A stretch of DNA of 64,000 bases from Clostridium magnum DSM 2767 (GTDB lineage Bacteria > Bacillota > Clostridia > Clostridiales > Clostridiaceae). The translations under genes and the position numbers were made by a program. The notes beneath the pieces are model-generated. The model saw nothing but the letters and a program-made list of their open reading frames with translations, had not been told where the DNA came from and did no database searches. Where the stretch lies: NCBI RefSeq assembly GCF_001623875.1, contig NZ_LWAE01000010.1, forward strand, positions 1-64,000, in the 5' to 3' direction. Positions 32,761 through 41,473 of this stretch are shown in pieces; the stretch's first letter is position 1; every line of letters begins with the position of its first letter.

Positions 32761-33783
32761 TTAAAATGATTTACCAAAGCTGCAGTTTGGATAAGTACAC
32801 ACCTCACAGTTTCTGCATAAGCCTCCGTGAGCCAACGCTTTAATATCCTTCCTTGATGGCTTATGTCCTGCAATTATCCTTGGAACCATTAATTCAAAAA
32901 TGCTGGCATTGTGGTACATAACACATCCCGGCAACCCAACTACAGGTACATCTCCTATATATGCCAATAAAAACATTGCTCCAGGCAGCACAGGTGCACC
33001 ATAAGTTACAATTTCTCCTCCTGCCTTACGAATACCAGATGGAGTTCTGTCATCTGGGTCAACTGACATCCCACCAGTAACTGCTACAAAGTCTACACCT
33101 TCATCCAATAATTGTTTAATTGAATTAGCAATAACATCATCATTGTCATCTGTAATAATCTGATGAACAATTTCACTTCCCAATTCTTCAAACTTCTTCT
33201 TTAAAATAGGTCCAAATGCATCCTTTATTCTCCCATGATAAATTTCGCTTCCAGTAGTGACCAAACCTACTTTTAAAGATTTGAGTTTCTCTACTTTAAT
33301 TATAGGATTATCTTTACACACCGCTTCTGCTGTAGTAACAATCTCATTAGAGGTATACAATGGTATTATTCTAGTTCCTGCTACCACCTGTCCCTGTTTT
33401 ACCATCTGGTTTCTATGCAGACTAGCAAACATCACATCATCCTGATCAATAAGCTCCATTAGCCTATCTACATCTATTTGAAGCAATCCATCATATTTTG
33501 CGACTAGCTCTACCTTACCTTCACCTTTAACTTTAAGTTCAACACCTTCTCCTGAGGATGCTTTTGCAATCCTCATTGCTGCCTCATCTTCATGTACATC
33601 ATCCTCTTTAAGATCAAGAACATATAAATTTTGCTTACCCATTTGAAGCAATACAGCTATGTCCTCTTCCTGAACCACATAACCCTTTTTAAACCTGCTT
33701 CCTTTATATTCTCCTGGAATTATCTGTGTCATGTCATGTGCTAAAACTGTTCCTACAGCTTCATATACGGATATAGTTTTCAT
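32761..33783 (-). CDS. MoeA-like molybdopterin-binding protein with Cys-rich tail
   Basis: 340 aa, shorter than MoeA (about 400). The MoCF-binding domain lies at about 165-310: LVTTGSEIYHGRIKDAFGP, TDDNDDVIANSIKQLLDEG, VTGGMSVDPDDRTPSGIR, GLPGCVMYH. Its N-terminal MoeA domain is reduced. The last 20 residues have four Cys (CRNCEVCTYPNC), probably a metal or Fe-S site, a feature of the form found near aldehyde oxidoreductase-type hydroxylases. Overlaps the NTP transferase gene by 23 bp. It probably acts in molybdate insertion or cofactor transfer. Confidence 0.85.
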   Translation of the reverse strand: MKTISVYEAVGTVLAHDMTQIIPGEYKGSRFKKGYVVQEEDIAVLLQMGKQNLYVLDLKEDDVHEDEAAMRIAKASSGEGVELKVKGEGKVELVAKYDGLLQIDVDRLMELIDQDDVMFASLHRNQMVKQGQVVAGTRIIPLYTSNEIVTTAEAVCKDNPIIKVEKLKSLKVGLVTTGSEIYHGRIKDAFGPILKKKFEELGSEIVHQIITDDNDDVIANSIKQLLDEGVDFVAVTGGMSVDPDDRTPSGIRKAGGEIVTYGAPVLPGAMFLLAYIGDVPVVGLPGCVMYHNASIFELMVPRIIAGHKPSRKDIKALAHGGLCRNCEVCTYPNCSFGKSF

Positions 33784-34885
33784 ATGTTATTCCTCCTATT
33801 TTCTCTTCTATAGTTTTTAAAATCTCATTCGCATTCCTCATACGAATTTTTACTGCATCCATTGCATCACTATCTTCACCAAAACGATTAATTGCTCTCT
33901 GAAAACGCTTCTCTATGCTGACTCTTTGATTTTCAATAACCAATTTATCCGCTAAATACACCACTGCCCTTTCATCCAGAAGCTTTACTGCTTCCTCCGA
34001 TAAATCCATGTGTTCTTCCACAACCCTAGCTATTTCGTAATACCCAAGTTCCCTTAACCACTCTGCTCCACATTCAGCATGGTTATTTTGCCTCCTTGCA
34101 ACATCATGCAACAACGCTCCTGCCCGTACAAGCGCTATATTCAACGTATGTCCTTTGTTTTTTAGTCTAATAGCAATATCTGTTGCTAGTTCTGCCACTA
34201 CAATGCAGTGTTCTATAGTACCTTCATCAGCTTTAAAATATCTTAAAATCTCCATACATACTTTTTCTTCAGGTATTTTCATATTTAAAAAATAAGCGTT
34301 GAGAACTTTATAGTCCTCTTGTGTATCTGCATCCATAAGAATTCCTTTATCCGGCAAAATTAATTCAACCTTTTCACCAATCAGGCTCTCCATTGCACCT
34401 TTCATCCCCATTGTTCCATCATGGAGCAGAAGATATTCTATACAATCTGCTGAGAACAATAAAGGATGTCCATGTTTCCCATTGTACATAGGTTGTACTA
34501 CTGTGCATTTTCTGCCACACATTTCTTTCTTCATCGCTCGGAGACTTGAAACTTTGAAAAGTGGTATATCCCCAGGTAAAAAGAAAAATTCATCACAGCG
34601 GTTGTTTAAATACTTAAGACCAAGTTTTACTGACTGAAACATAGATGTAGTTGCATAATTTTCATTTCTAATAAAATGTATGTTTCTACTGGCTAATTGT
34701 TTTTCAATTTCCATCGCTCTATTGCCTGTTACAACAACAATTTCCTGTACTCCACCTTCTCTTAAAGTATCAACTACATACTCTATAAGTGTTTTCTCAC
34801 CTAGCTTCATTAGTGGCTTAAATGCTTTCATACGAGAAGACATTCCTGCTGCCACCACTAAACCAGCAGTTATTTTATTACTCAT
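33761..34885 (-). CDS. MocA-like NTP transferase fused to HD domain
   Basis: 374 aa. The N-terminal nucleotidyltransferase (1-200) has GLVVAAGMSSRMKAFKPLMK, FFLPGDIPLF and HGHPLLFS, as in molybdopterin cytidylyltransferase MocA. The C-terminal HD domain (about 220-340) has HCIVVAELA, GALLHDVARRQ and NHAEC. Mo hydroxylases of bacteria often need the CMP form of the cofactor. The HD part may hydrolyse a nucleotide. This fusion accompanies aldehyde oxidoreductase-type clusters in anaerobes. Confidence 0.88.
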   Translation of the reverse strand: MSNKITAGLVVAAGMSSRMKAFKPLMKLGEKTLIEYVVDTLREGGVQEIVVVTGNRAMEIEKQLASRNIHFIRNENYATTSMFQSVKLGLKYLNNRCDEFFFLPGDIPLFKVSSLRAMKKEMCGRKCTVVQPMYNGKHGHPLLFSADCIEYLLLHDGTMGMKGAMESLIGEKVELILPDKGILMDADTQEDYKVLNAYFLNMKIPEEKVCMEILRYFKADEGTIEHCIVVAELATDIAIRLKNKGHTLNIALVRAGALLHDVARRQNNHAECGAEWLRELGYYEIARVVEEHMDLSEEAVKLLDERAVVYLADKLVIENQRVSIEKRFQRAINRFGEDSDAMDAVKIRMRNANEILKTIEEKIGGITYENYIRI

Positions 34886-34919
34886 AGTCTATCTCCTTTA
34901 TATATAAATAGATACATAT

Positions 34920-35282
34920 CTATTGTTTTCCTAATTTACGTTTTACTACTTCAAAAGCAGTGTTAATAATACACTGTACTGTTGGTTTTTCAACCAGCTC
35001 TACAATTACAGACTGCTGTCTGCCCAATAATTCTTTAGCAGCTTCATATACTTGCTGCTCTACAAAAACCATCGCTCCTGTTTTATCTGCAAAGTTTAAA
35101 AATGTTTCTTCATCCAGCAGGTCTATAGTCAGTACCTCTATAACTGCTGTACTTACCCCCTTAACTACTATATATCTTGATGCTTTCATCGCATCTGCCA
35201 CTGTGCCACTACCTGCAAATATCGCTATATCTACACCATTATTTACAATTCTAGTTTTTCCGTTATCAATTATTTCGCACAT
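34920..35282 (-). CDS. Unrecognised 120-aa protein in the hydroxylase operon
   Basis: Family not recognised. Contains GVDIAIFAGSGTVADAMKAS, YIVVKGVSTAVIEVLTIDLL and C-terminal VIVELVEKPTVQCIINTAFE. It looks like a small alpha/beta fold without a cofactor motif. It lies between the FAD subunit gene and the MocA-HD gene, within an operon whose other members build or load the hydroxylase, so a role in assembly or regulation is likely. Confidence 0.6.
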   Translation of the reverse strand: MCEIIDNGKTRIVNNGVDIAIFAGSGTVADAMKASRYIVVKGVSTAVIEVLTIDLLDEETFLNFADKTGAMVFVEQQVYEAAKELLGRQQSVIVELVEKPTVQCIINTAFEVVKRKLGKQ

Positions 35283-35359
35283 TCTAACCCCTCCGTTAGT
35301 ATTAGAAGATGAAGAACTTTATAAAAGTTCTTCATCTTCTTCCATATTCAGAAGTTTTC

Positions 35360-36238
35360 TTATGCCTGTTTTGCCCTTTTCAATGCTTCTCTTAGAGCAT
35401 TCTTAGTCCATACTTTAACCATTTCAACTCTGTATTCTTTTGTAGCACGTTGGTCTGTTATAGGATTACATGAATCTGCTGCTAACTCACCTGCTTCTTC
35501 AATAAGATCCTCTGTAAGAAATTTTCCTGTGATTAGTTTTTCAACCGCTTCAACTCTTATTGGTGTTGGTGCAACTGCTGCCAGTGAAACTATTGCCTTT
35601 TCAACTTTTCCATCAGCATCTAATGTTATACTGCTTCCTGCACCAACTATTGTTATATCTGTATCCCCTCTAATAGCAAACTTTTGGTAAGTTGCACCAG
35701 TGTTTGCCTTTGGAGCTGGAATAGTGAAACTTATAACAAATTCTCCTTCTTTTAAAACTGTTTTACCTACGCCTGTAAAGAAATCTATTACCGGAACAGT
35801 TCTTGTCCCATTCTCACCTACTATATTTACAATAGCATCTGAAACTATAAGACCTTGTACAGCGTCTGCACTTGGAGATGCATTACATGCATTACCACCA
35901 ATAGTTGCCATATTTCTTATCTGCATACTTGAAACATGTCCAGCAGCTTCTGCTAATGCTAACCAATTTTCTTTTACTTCTTCAGATTTTGAGATTACAC
36001 GAAGTGTTGTTAAAGCTCCAATCTCAATTCCATCTGTAGTCTTCTTTATACCTTTTATTTCAGGAACGCTTTGTAATCCGATTACTGTTTTAACCTTAAG
36101 AACTCTATTTTTAAGTTTTGGAACTAAGTCAGTTCCACCTGCAACCATTCTAGCATCAGTTCCATATTTCTTAAGTATTTCTACACACTCATCAGCAGAC
36201 TTTGGTTCATAATATCTTTCAAATCTAAACATAGCCAT
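35360..36238 (-). CDS. Molybdenum hydroxylase FAD-binding subunit
   Basis: 292 aa, medium subunit of xanthine dehydrogenase/CO dehydrogenase type. The FAD motif VAGGTDLVPKLKNRVLKVK is near 32-50 and the second motif RNMATIGGNACNASPSAD near 105-122. The C-terminal CO_deh_flav_C domain is at about 175-280. It passes electrons from the 2Fe-2S subunit to NAD or a ferredoxin. The start abuts the 2Fe-2S gene (4 bp gap). Confidence 0.93.
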   Translation of the reverse strand: MAMFRFERYYEPKSADECVEILKKYGTDARMVAGGTDLVPKLKNRVLKVKTVIGLQSVPEIKGIKKTTDGIEIGALTTLRVISKSEEVKENWLALAEAAGHVSSMQIRNMATIGGNACNASPSADAVQGLIVSDAIVNIVGENGTRTVPVIDFFTGVGKTVLKEGEFVISFTIPAPKANTGATYQKFAIRGDTDITIVGAGSSITLDADGKVEKAIVSLAAVAPTPIRVEAVEKLITGKFLTEDLIEEAGELAADSCNPITDQRATKEYRVEMVKVWTKNALREALKRAKQA

Positions 36239-36241
36239 ATC

Positions 36242-36754
36242 CTATACCTCCCCGCAAGCTTCTTTATACTTGCCATCACGTACTTCTTCGATAGCTCGTA
36301 CAATTGATTTGTATCCTGTACAACGGCACATATTTCCATGCAGCCCTTCTCTTATATCGTCTTCTGTTGCATTTGGATTTTCATCTAAAATAGCCTTTGC
36401 TGTTAAAATCATCCCTGGAGTACAATATCCACATTGAAGTGCAAAATTGTCTATGAAAGATTGTTGTAATGGATGTAAGTCATTTTTGCCTTCTAATCCT
36501 TCGATTGTTGTAATTTTTCTGCCGTTTGCCTGAGCAGCAAGTATTGAACAGCTCTTTACTGCCATTCCATCCATAAGTAATGTACAAACTCCACAGTTTC
36601 CATCTTCGCATCCCATTTTTGTACCAATAAGGTTTAAGTCCTCTCTTAAAACCTCTAATAGTGTCTTGTATGGTGGAACCTGTAATGTATATTCTTTTCC
36701 ATTTACTTCTAAATCAACAATAATACTTTCAAAGCTTTTATCAATAATACTCAT
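36242..36754 (-). CDS. Molybdenum hydroxylase 2Fe-2S subunit
   Basis: 170 aa, small subunit. First cluster CEDGNCGVCTLLMDG (about 48-62) plus a later Cys; second cluster domain with CGYCTPGM (about 108-115) and CRCTGY (about 142-147). It relays electrons between the molybdenum site and FAD. Its stop is next to the FAD subunit start, and it overlaps the large subunit stop by one base. Confidence 0.94.
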   Translation of the reverse strand: MSIIDKSFESIIVDLEVNGKEYTLQVPPYKTLLEVLREDLNLIGTKMGCEDGNCGVCTLLMDGMAVKSCSILAAQANGRKITTIEGLEGKNDLHPLQQSFIDNFALQCGYCTPGMILTAKAILDENPNATEDDIREGLHGNMCRCTGYKSIVRAIEEVRDGKYKEACGEV

Positions 36755-39120
36755 TATTTTCCAGCCTCCTTTGCCTTCTTTTCTTTTATAAGCTTAAGAA
36801 CTTTTTCTGCTGTCATAGGATATGAATCTACTCTAACTCCTACAGCTTGGTAAATAGCTTCTGCAATTGCAGGTCCTGGTGCAATAGTAATTGATTCTGC
36901 CATACCCTTTGCACCCCATGGTCCGTCAGGTAGTGAATCTGGACAAATATGTGAATAAGTGTCATCAGCTTTTGGAACGTCAAGTATTGTTGGAATTCTG
37001 TAATCTCCAAGATTTGCATTCCATATCTTTCCGTTATTGTCATAATAATGATTTTCAGTGACAGCGAAACCAATTGCCATCATTACTCCGCCTTCAATCT
37101 GTCCTTCTACTAGTTTGGGATTGATTGGGTTTCCTGTGTCAGCAGCACATGCATATTTAAGAACTTTAACTTGTCCTGTTTCTTCATTTACTGCAACTTC
37201 AACAGCAGTTGCAGCGAATTGATACCAGTTCCATTGTCTGTCACATCTGCCGTCTTCACCCCATTGTAGAACTGGAGCTGGGCAATATACGCCGTATCCT
37301 ACTACTGGAGTACCTTTCATCATACCGTAGTTACCTTGTTCGAAAAAGTTTATTGGTCTAAATAGGCTTGCAATCTCAATTTCTTTCTTTTGATATCCTT
37401 TTATAATTGCCTTTGTTCCTTCTATTTCAACGTTCATCCAGTGAACGCCTATTTCTCTTCCAACTGCTTCTCTTAAATTTTGTATTAAATCTAAAGCAGC
37501 AGCCTTTACAGCATTTCCTGTAGTATATGTTGTTCTGCTTGATGCTCCATAGTTGTCATAAGGAGTTACATCAGTATCTCTAGCTAAAACTTCTATGTTT
37601 TCTATATCCATTTTTAATATTTCTGCAGCCATTTGTTTTAGAGCTGTAGTAGCACCCATACCATTTTCATCACTGCTTAGTAGTAAAGTAACTGTTCCAT
37701 CACTGTTAAAATTAATTTTGGCTTCAGCACGTCCGAGTGGTGTATTTTGTTTTCCACCTGCTGCTACACCTTTTCCCTTTTTCCAAACAGTTCCATCCTG
37801 AACACTTGGTTCATCTACTTTTATTGATTCAGCAACAGCATCAAGACATTTGCTAATACCAGTACTTGTTACAATTTCTCCTACGCAGTCTCTTTCATCT
37901 CTTTTGATGAAGTTTTTCTGTCTGATTTCTACTTGACTCATTCCTAACTTATCTGCTAACTCACTTATTGCACATTCAATAGCGAACTCTGATTCTGGAA
38001 CACCTAAGCCTCTATACTCAGCAGCTGGTACTGTATTTGTAGTAACTGCCTCTGCATCAATTCTTGCTTCACCCCAATTGTAAACAGGATTTGCACCGGA
38101 TGCTGCCATACGTCCAGTAAAGTAACTGTTATTTATTGCTGCACCAATCTCTTCACCAACATAAAAGTCCAGGGCAACGATTGTTCCATCTTTTTTAGCA
38201 CCAAGCTTAATCTTTGAAATAACAGGCCAGTTAGATGGAGCTGTAGTAAACTGCTGCTCTCTTGTCAATCTGTAAACTACAGTTCTTTTAACTTTCCTAG
38301 CCATCATTGCAACTAATACTTCCATGATAGGAGCCAAACGGCTTCCAAAACTTGCTCCACTAGTAGGAGCTAAAACTCTCAGTTTATTTTCTGGTACACC
38401 TATCATTTTAGAAAGCGACATTTTTACAACACCGTGAATACCCATACCATTTGATCTTATTGTTAATTTTCCATAAGGATCATATTCACAAACTGCTAAA
38501 GGAGTTTCTAATTGGCTGGCAGTTTTCTTACCAGTATAAAAATCTCTTTCAACAATAACATCTGCTATTTTCATAGCTTCATCTACGTTACCTGTATCAA
38601 GCTTAAATGCTCCAACAACATTCGGTGATTTTCTATCTTTTATTTGATCCATCGGTCTATCTGATGCAGTGTTTCTTTTTCCAAACATTGGGTCAATAAC
38701 AGATGGTGTATCTGATTTTATAGCATCCCAATAAGTTAGAACATGTGGTAGCACTTCATATTCTATGTCTATTAACTCAATTGCGTCTTTTGCCTGTTCT
38801 AAAGTTTCTGCTGCAACAAGCGCAATAATTTGTCCTGCCCATATTACTTCATTATTTTGAGCTAGCACTGCATCTTTAGGAAACAGTTCCCAATTAGCAC
38901 CTGGTTCATCACCTGTAATTATTCCAACTACTCCTGGTGCTTTTTCTGCTTTACTTAAATCTAATTTTGTAATTTTTGCATGTGCATATGGACTTGTTAA
39001 TGCATGCATGTAAACAGCATTTTTAGCTTGAGTAGCAACATCAGTTGCATATACAGCTTTCCCGGTAACCTTTTCATAGGCATCAGTTCTTTTCTCTGCT
39101 TTTCCAACGTAATTCGTCAT
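36754..39120 (-). CDS. Xanthine dehydrogenase-family molybdopterin-binding subunit
   Basis: 788 aa, catalytic large subunit. An N-terminal a/b hammerhead (KAVYATDVATQAKNAVYMHA) is followed by cofactor-binding segments: GASFGSR near 245 (usual GGGFGGK), AEYRGLGVPESE near 372 (usual AFRGFGGPQ) and the active-site GAKGMAE near 742 with the catalytic Glu. The substrate-pocket signatures differ from true xanthine dehydrogenase, so the substrate is unknown: an aldehyde, N-heterocycle or acyl-CoA are all open. First gene of the hydroxylase operon, downstream of two palindromic GntR-type sites. Confidence 0.9.
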   Translation of the reverse strand: MTNYVGKAEKRTDAYEKVTGKAVYATDVATQAKNAVYMHALTSPYAHAKITKLDLSKAEKAPGVVGIITGDEPGANWELFPKDAVLAQNNEVIWAGQIIALVAAETLEQAKDAIELIDIEYEVLPHVLTYWDAIKSDTPSVIDPMFGKRNTASDRPMDQIKDRKSPNVVGAFKLDTGNVDEAMKIADVIVERDFYTGKKTASQLETPLAVCEYDPYGKLTIRSNGMGIHGVVKMSLSKMIGVPENKLRVLAPTSGASFGSRLAPIMEVLVAMMARKVKRTVVYRLTREQQFTTAPSNWPVISKIKLGAKKDGTIVALDFYVGEEIGAAINNSYFTGRMAASGANPVYNWGEARIDAEAVTTNTVPAAEYRGLGVPESEFAIECAISELADKLGMSQVEIRQKNFIKRDERDCVGEIVTSTGISKCLDAVAESIKVDEPSVQDGTVWKKGKGVAAGGKQNTPLGRAEAKINFNSDGTVTLLLSSDENGMGATTALKQMAAEILKMDIENIEVLARDTDVTPYDNYGASSRTTYTTGNAVKAAALDLIQNLREAVGREIGVHWMNVEIEGTKAIIKGYQKKEIEIASLFRPINFFEQGNYGMMKGTPVVGYGVYCPAPVLQWGEDGRCDRQWNWYQFAATAVEVAVNEETGQVKVLKYACAADTGNPINPKLVEGQIEGGVMMAIGFAVTENHYYDNNGKIWNANLGDYRIPTILDVPKADDTYSHICPDSLPDGPWGAKGMAESITIAPGPAIAEAIYQAVGVRVDSYPMTAEKVLKLIKEKKAKEAGK

Positions 39121-39293
39121 TAATGAAAACCCCCATAATCATTATTTTATATTTACTCTAGATAGACTGGACGTTTTGTTGAATTACAGTCTACCAAAAG
39201 TAATTACCCTATTAATATTAACCTCTCACCAAGTTGTTCCACTGCTGCTATTATATCTATTTAGATTTAAACATAATCTTTTATATTTAATTT

Positions 39294-39305
39294 ATAATCG
39301 ATTAT
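39294..39305. promoter_or_regulatory. GntR-type operator, hydroxylase operon site 1
   Basis: Perfect palindrome ATAATCGATTAT, 174 bp upstream of the large subunit start. Same core as sites at 40869, 42545, 48978, 49044, 55649 and 59199. Confidence 0.7.
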
Positions 39306-39363
39306 GTTTAATATTATAATATCATATTTTGTGGAATTGTCAACAATCTTTAATCAATTTTAT

Positions 39364-39375
39364 TTAATCGATTTC
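39364..39375. promoter_or_regulatory. GntR-type operator, hydroxylase operon site 2
   Basis: TTAATCGATTTC, an imperfect copy of the same core, 70 bp from site 1 (close to seven helical turns centre to centre), suggesting cooperative binding. Confidence 0.55.
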
Positions 39376-39449
39376 AAAAAAAAATAATTAACTAATCATA
39401 ATGTTTGTTGATACTTTTTTCTATTCAATTCTCCTATTACAAAAATAAA

Positions 39450-39482
39450 CATAAAAAAAGCCATTTTCAAATAGAAAATGAC
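39450..39482 (-). terminator. Terminator of the mogA transcript
   Basis: CATTTTC-tattt-GAAAATG stem; on the minus strand followed by GCTTTTTTT. It begins right after the mogA stop codon. Confidence 0.8.
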
Positions 39483-39489
39483 TTTCTTC

Positions 39490-39993
39490 TTATTGCTGTT
39501 CTGCACATTCCGATGCTGCGCCTTTTAAAATATCAATTCCGTGGGGCAAAGCATCTATAATAAACTGAAGATTCTCTAAAGCTCCCTTAGGACTGCCCGG
39601 TAAATTAATTATCAATGTATCTTTTCTTATTCCTGCAATGCCTCTTGAAAGAATTGCTTTCATAGTAATTTGCATTGATTTCATTCTCATTGCTTCTCCA
39701 ATGCCTGGCACATATTTGTCAATTACTTTTCTAGTAGCTTCTGGTGTAACATCTCTTTTAGAGAATCCAGTCCCCCCATTTGTAATTATTAAATCAACTT
39801 TTAAATCATCACACAAGGAAATAAGCTCCTTGCATATCAATTCTTCATCATCAGCTATAATTTTATAATACTCAATCTTATACCCATGTTTCTCTAAAAA
39901 CATCTTAAGGGCAGGACCGGTTTCATCGGTTCTTTCCCCTCTAGATCCTTTATCACTCATTGTTAAAATAGCACTTCTTATCAATGTACACAC
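39490..39993 (-). CDS. mog: MogA/MoaB family molybdopterin adenylyltransferase
   Basis: 167 aa. Adenylylates molybdopterin before molybdate insertion. MoCF motifs ILTMSDKGSRGERTDETGP (8-27), TNGGTGFSKRDVTPEAT (69-85) and LPGSPKGALENL (about 130-141). It is upstream of the hydroxylase operon and ends in its own terminator. Confidence 0.93.
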   Translation of the reverse strand: MCTLIRSAILTMSDKGSRGERTDETGPALKMFLEKHGYKIEYYKIIADDEELICKELISLCDDLKVDLIITNGGTGFSKRDVTPEATRKVIDKYVPGIGEAMRMKSMQITMKAILSRGIAGIRKDTLIINLPGSPKGALENLQFIIDALPHGIDILKGAASECAEQQ

Positions 39994-40116
39994 CTCCAGC
40001 CTTAAAACTATTTCGTTATTATTATAGTAAAACCAAAAAGAACAGCCTGAACTATCATCAAAAAATTTATAGTAAACTTTATGGTGGTGCTTCCACTAAT
40101 CTTATACTTTCATTTT

Positions 40117-40797
40117 TTAATAGCTACTACCATCATTTTTTGCAGTCTTAAACATTTCCACTAATCCGTCATGATGATTAATAATTGAATCCACAGCCTT
40201 TTTCTTGTCTCTTGACTTTAAAGCATTATATATATCTTCATGTCGAAGCGCTAAAAAATCCAGATCTTTGTATGTCAGCTTTGTAAAAATAAATGTCCAA
40301 TCTTTGATGTGACATTGATCCCACAATCGAAAAAGTGTTTGATTATTAGGAATTTCAACTATCTTCTTGTGAAATAATACATCATTTCTTACAAATAAAT
40401 CAATCTCTTTGTTTTTCGCAGCTTCTTCCATTTCAATTAAAATTTTCTTCAATTCCTCAATCTGCTCATCATTAATAATTTCAACTGTATCTTTTATGGC
40501 TAATTTTTCAAGTGCTAATCGCACCCTCTCTGAATCCATTACATCTTTCAGTGTTATTTCTCTAACATATGAACCCTGAAATGGTCGAGTTTCAACAAGT
40601 CCAATCATCTCCAACTCACGGATTGCTTCTCTTACTGGAGATTGTGAAACCCCAAGTTCCTTTGCTAAACGTGTTTCAACAATACGTTCACCAGGCTTTA
40701 ATTCATTTGATAAAATTGCGTCTATAATACGATCTCGAATTTCTTCTCGAAATAAAGTACGACTTCTGAGTGGCCTTTTTTCATTTTTTTCAAGCAT
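40117..40797 (-). CDS. GntR/FCD family regulator 2, candidate master of the WTAATCGATTRT regulon
   Basis: 226 aa from ATG 40797, chosen because AAGGAGGAACAG precedes it (the open frame extends to 40908 without a ribosome site). GntR wHTH at about 10-80 (LKPGERIVETRLAKELGVSQ then SPVREAIRELEMIGLVE) and FCD domain at about 85-220 (RNDVLFHKKIVEIPNN; RHEDIYNAL). Its own promoter region, overlapping the moaC stop, has a TTAATCGATTAT site, a sign of autoregulation. It is co-directional with moaC and mogA. The ligand is probably a carboxylate or acyl-CoA-derived acid. Confidence 0.88.
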   Translation of the reverse strand: MLEKNEKRPLRSRTLFREEIRDRIIDAILSNELKPGERIVETRLAKELGVSQSPVREAIRELEMIGLVETRPFQGSYVREITLKDVMDSERVRLALEKLAIKDTVEIINDEQIEELKKILIEMEEAAKNKEIDLFVRNDVLFHKKIVEIPNNQTLFRLWDQCHIKDWTFIFTKLTYKDLDFLALRHEDIYNALKSRDKKKAVDSIINHHDGLVEMFKTAKNDGSSY

Positions 40798-40868
40798 CAC
40801 TGTTCCTCCTTGCTGTGTTATATCTACTATTATATCAAATCTTGTCATCCTGGCAAATAAAGTTTTAT

Positions 40869-40880
40869 TTAATCGATTAT
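40869..40880. promoter_or_regulatory. GntR-type operator ahead of GntR 2, overlapping moaC stop
   Basis: TTAATCGATTAT, 72 bp before the regulator's ATG. The stop codon of moaC (40877-40879) lies inside the site. Confidence 0.65.
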
Positions 40881-41347
40881 TTTCGAACAAAATCGCCTGA
40901 TTTTCCACCAGTCTTCTTCAACAATACAATATCTCCTATTTCCATGCCCTTATCTACTGCCTTGCACATATCATATACTGTAAGTGCAGCAACAGATGCA
41001 GCTGTTAGTACTTCCATCTCAATACCAGTTCGATAAACACACTTTGCTGTCGCTAGAATTCTCACCTTATTAGGAGGTTCAGGTAAAAGCTCCAGTTCTA
41101 TGCCCGAAATCGGCAATGAATGGCACATCGGTATTAGTTCATAAGTCTTTTTAGCAGCCATTATTCCAGCAATTCTTGCACAGGAAAATACATCTCCCTT
41201 CTTCACTTTTCCTGAAATAATTAATGATAGTGTTTCCTCTTTCATTGTAACTACAGCCTGTGCTGTTGCTTCCCTTTTTGTATCCTGCTTCTCTCCAACG
41301 TCCACCATTCTGGCATTGCCTTTTTCATTTAAATGTGTAAGTTCCAT
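40877..41347 (-). CDS. moaC: Cyclic pyranopterin monophosphate synthase MoaC
   Basis: 156 aa, second step of molybdopterin synthesis. Signatures: LTHLNEKGNARMVDVGEK at the start, MCHSLPISGIELEL near 75, GIEMEVLTAASVAALTVYDM near 110 and DIVLLKKTGGKSG near the end. Full length. It belongs with the other cofactor genes but lies on a transcript with GntR 2. Confidence 0.95.
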   Translation of the reverse strand: MELTHLNEKGNARMVDVGEKQDTKREATAQAVVTMKEETLSLIISGKVKKGDVFSCARIAGIMAAKKTYELIPMCHSLPISGIELELLPEPPNKVRILATAKCVYRTGIEMEVLTAASVAALTVYDMCKAVDKGMEIGDIVLLKKTGGKSGDFVRK

Positions 41348-41436
41348 TTCATTTATTCCCTTTCTTATTCTCTTTATAATATAAAATGTTTAATTAGTAA
41401 TCTTTGTAATGCACCCAAGACCTACATAATGATATA

Positions 41437-41462
41437 GCCGCATCAAAATACAAAGATGCGGC
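41437..41462. terminator. Hairpin after the hydroxyacyl-CoA dehydrogenase gene
   Basis: Perfect 8-bp GC-rich stem GCCGCATC / GATGCGGC with a 10-base loop, just after the stop at 41474. T run is weak, so termination is likely but not certain. Confidence 0.6.
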
Positions 41463-41473
41463 GTAGTCTTAAT

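Larger units (their letters stand above)
39121..39489. other. Control region of the hydroxylase operon
   Basis: About 370 bp without a gene. Holds palindromes at 39294-39305 and 39364-39375, an AAACATAATC half-site near 39269, and the terminator of the mogA gene at 39450-39482. It should contain the hydroxylase promoter. Confidence 0.7.

Noticed and set aside
36754..39120. Naming the hydroxylase as xanthine dehydrogenase XdhA
   Set aside because: Active-site segments (GASFGSR, AEYRGLGVPES) differ from xanthine dehydrogenase and there is no purine gene nearby.
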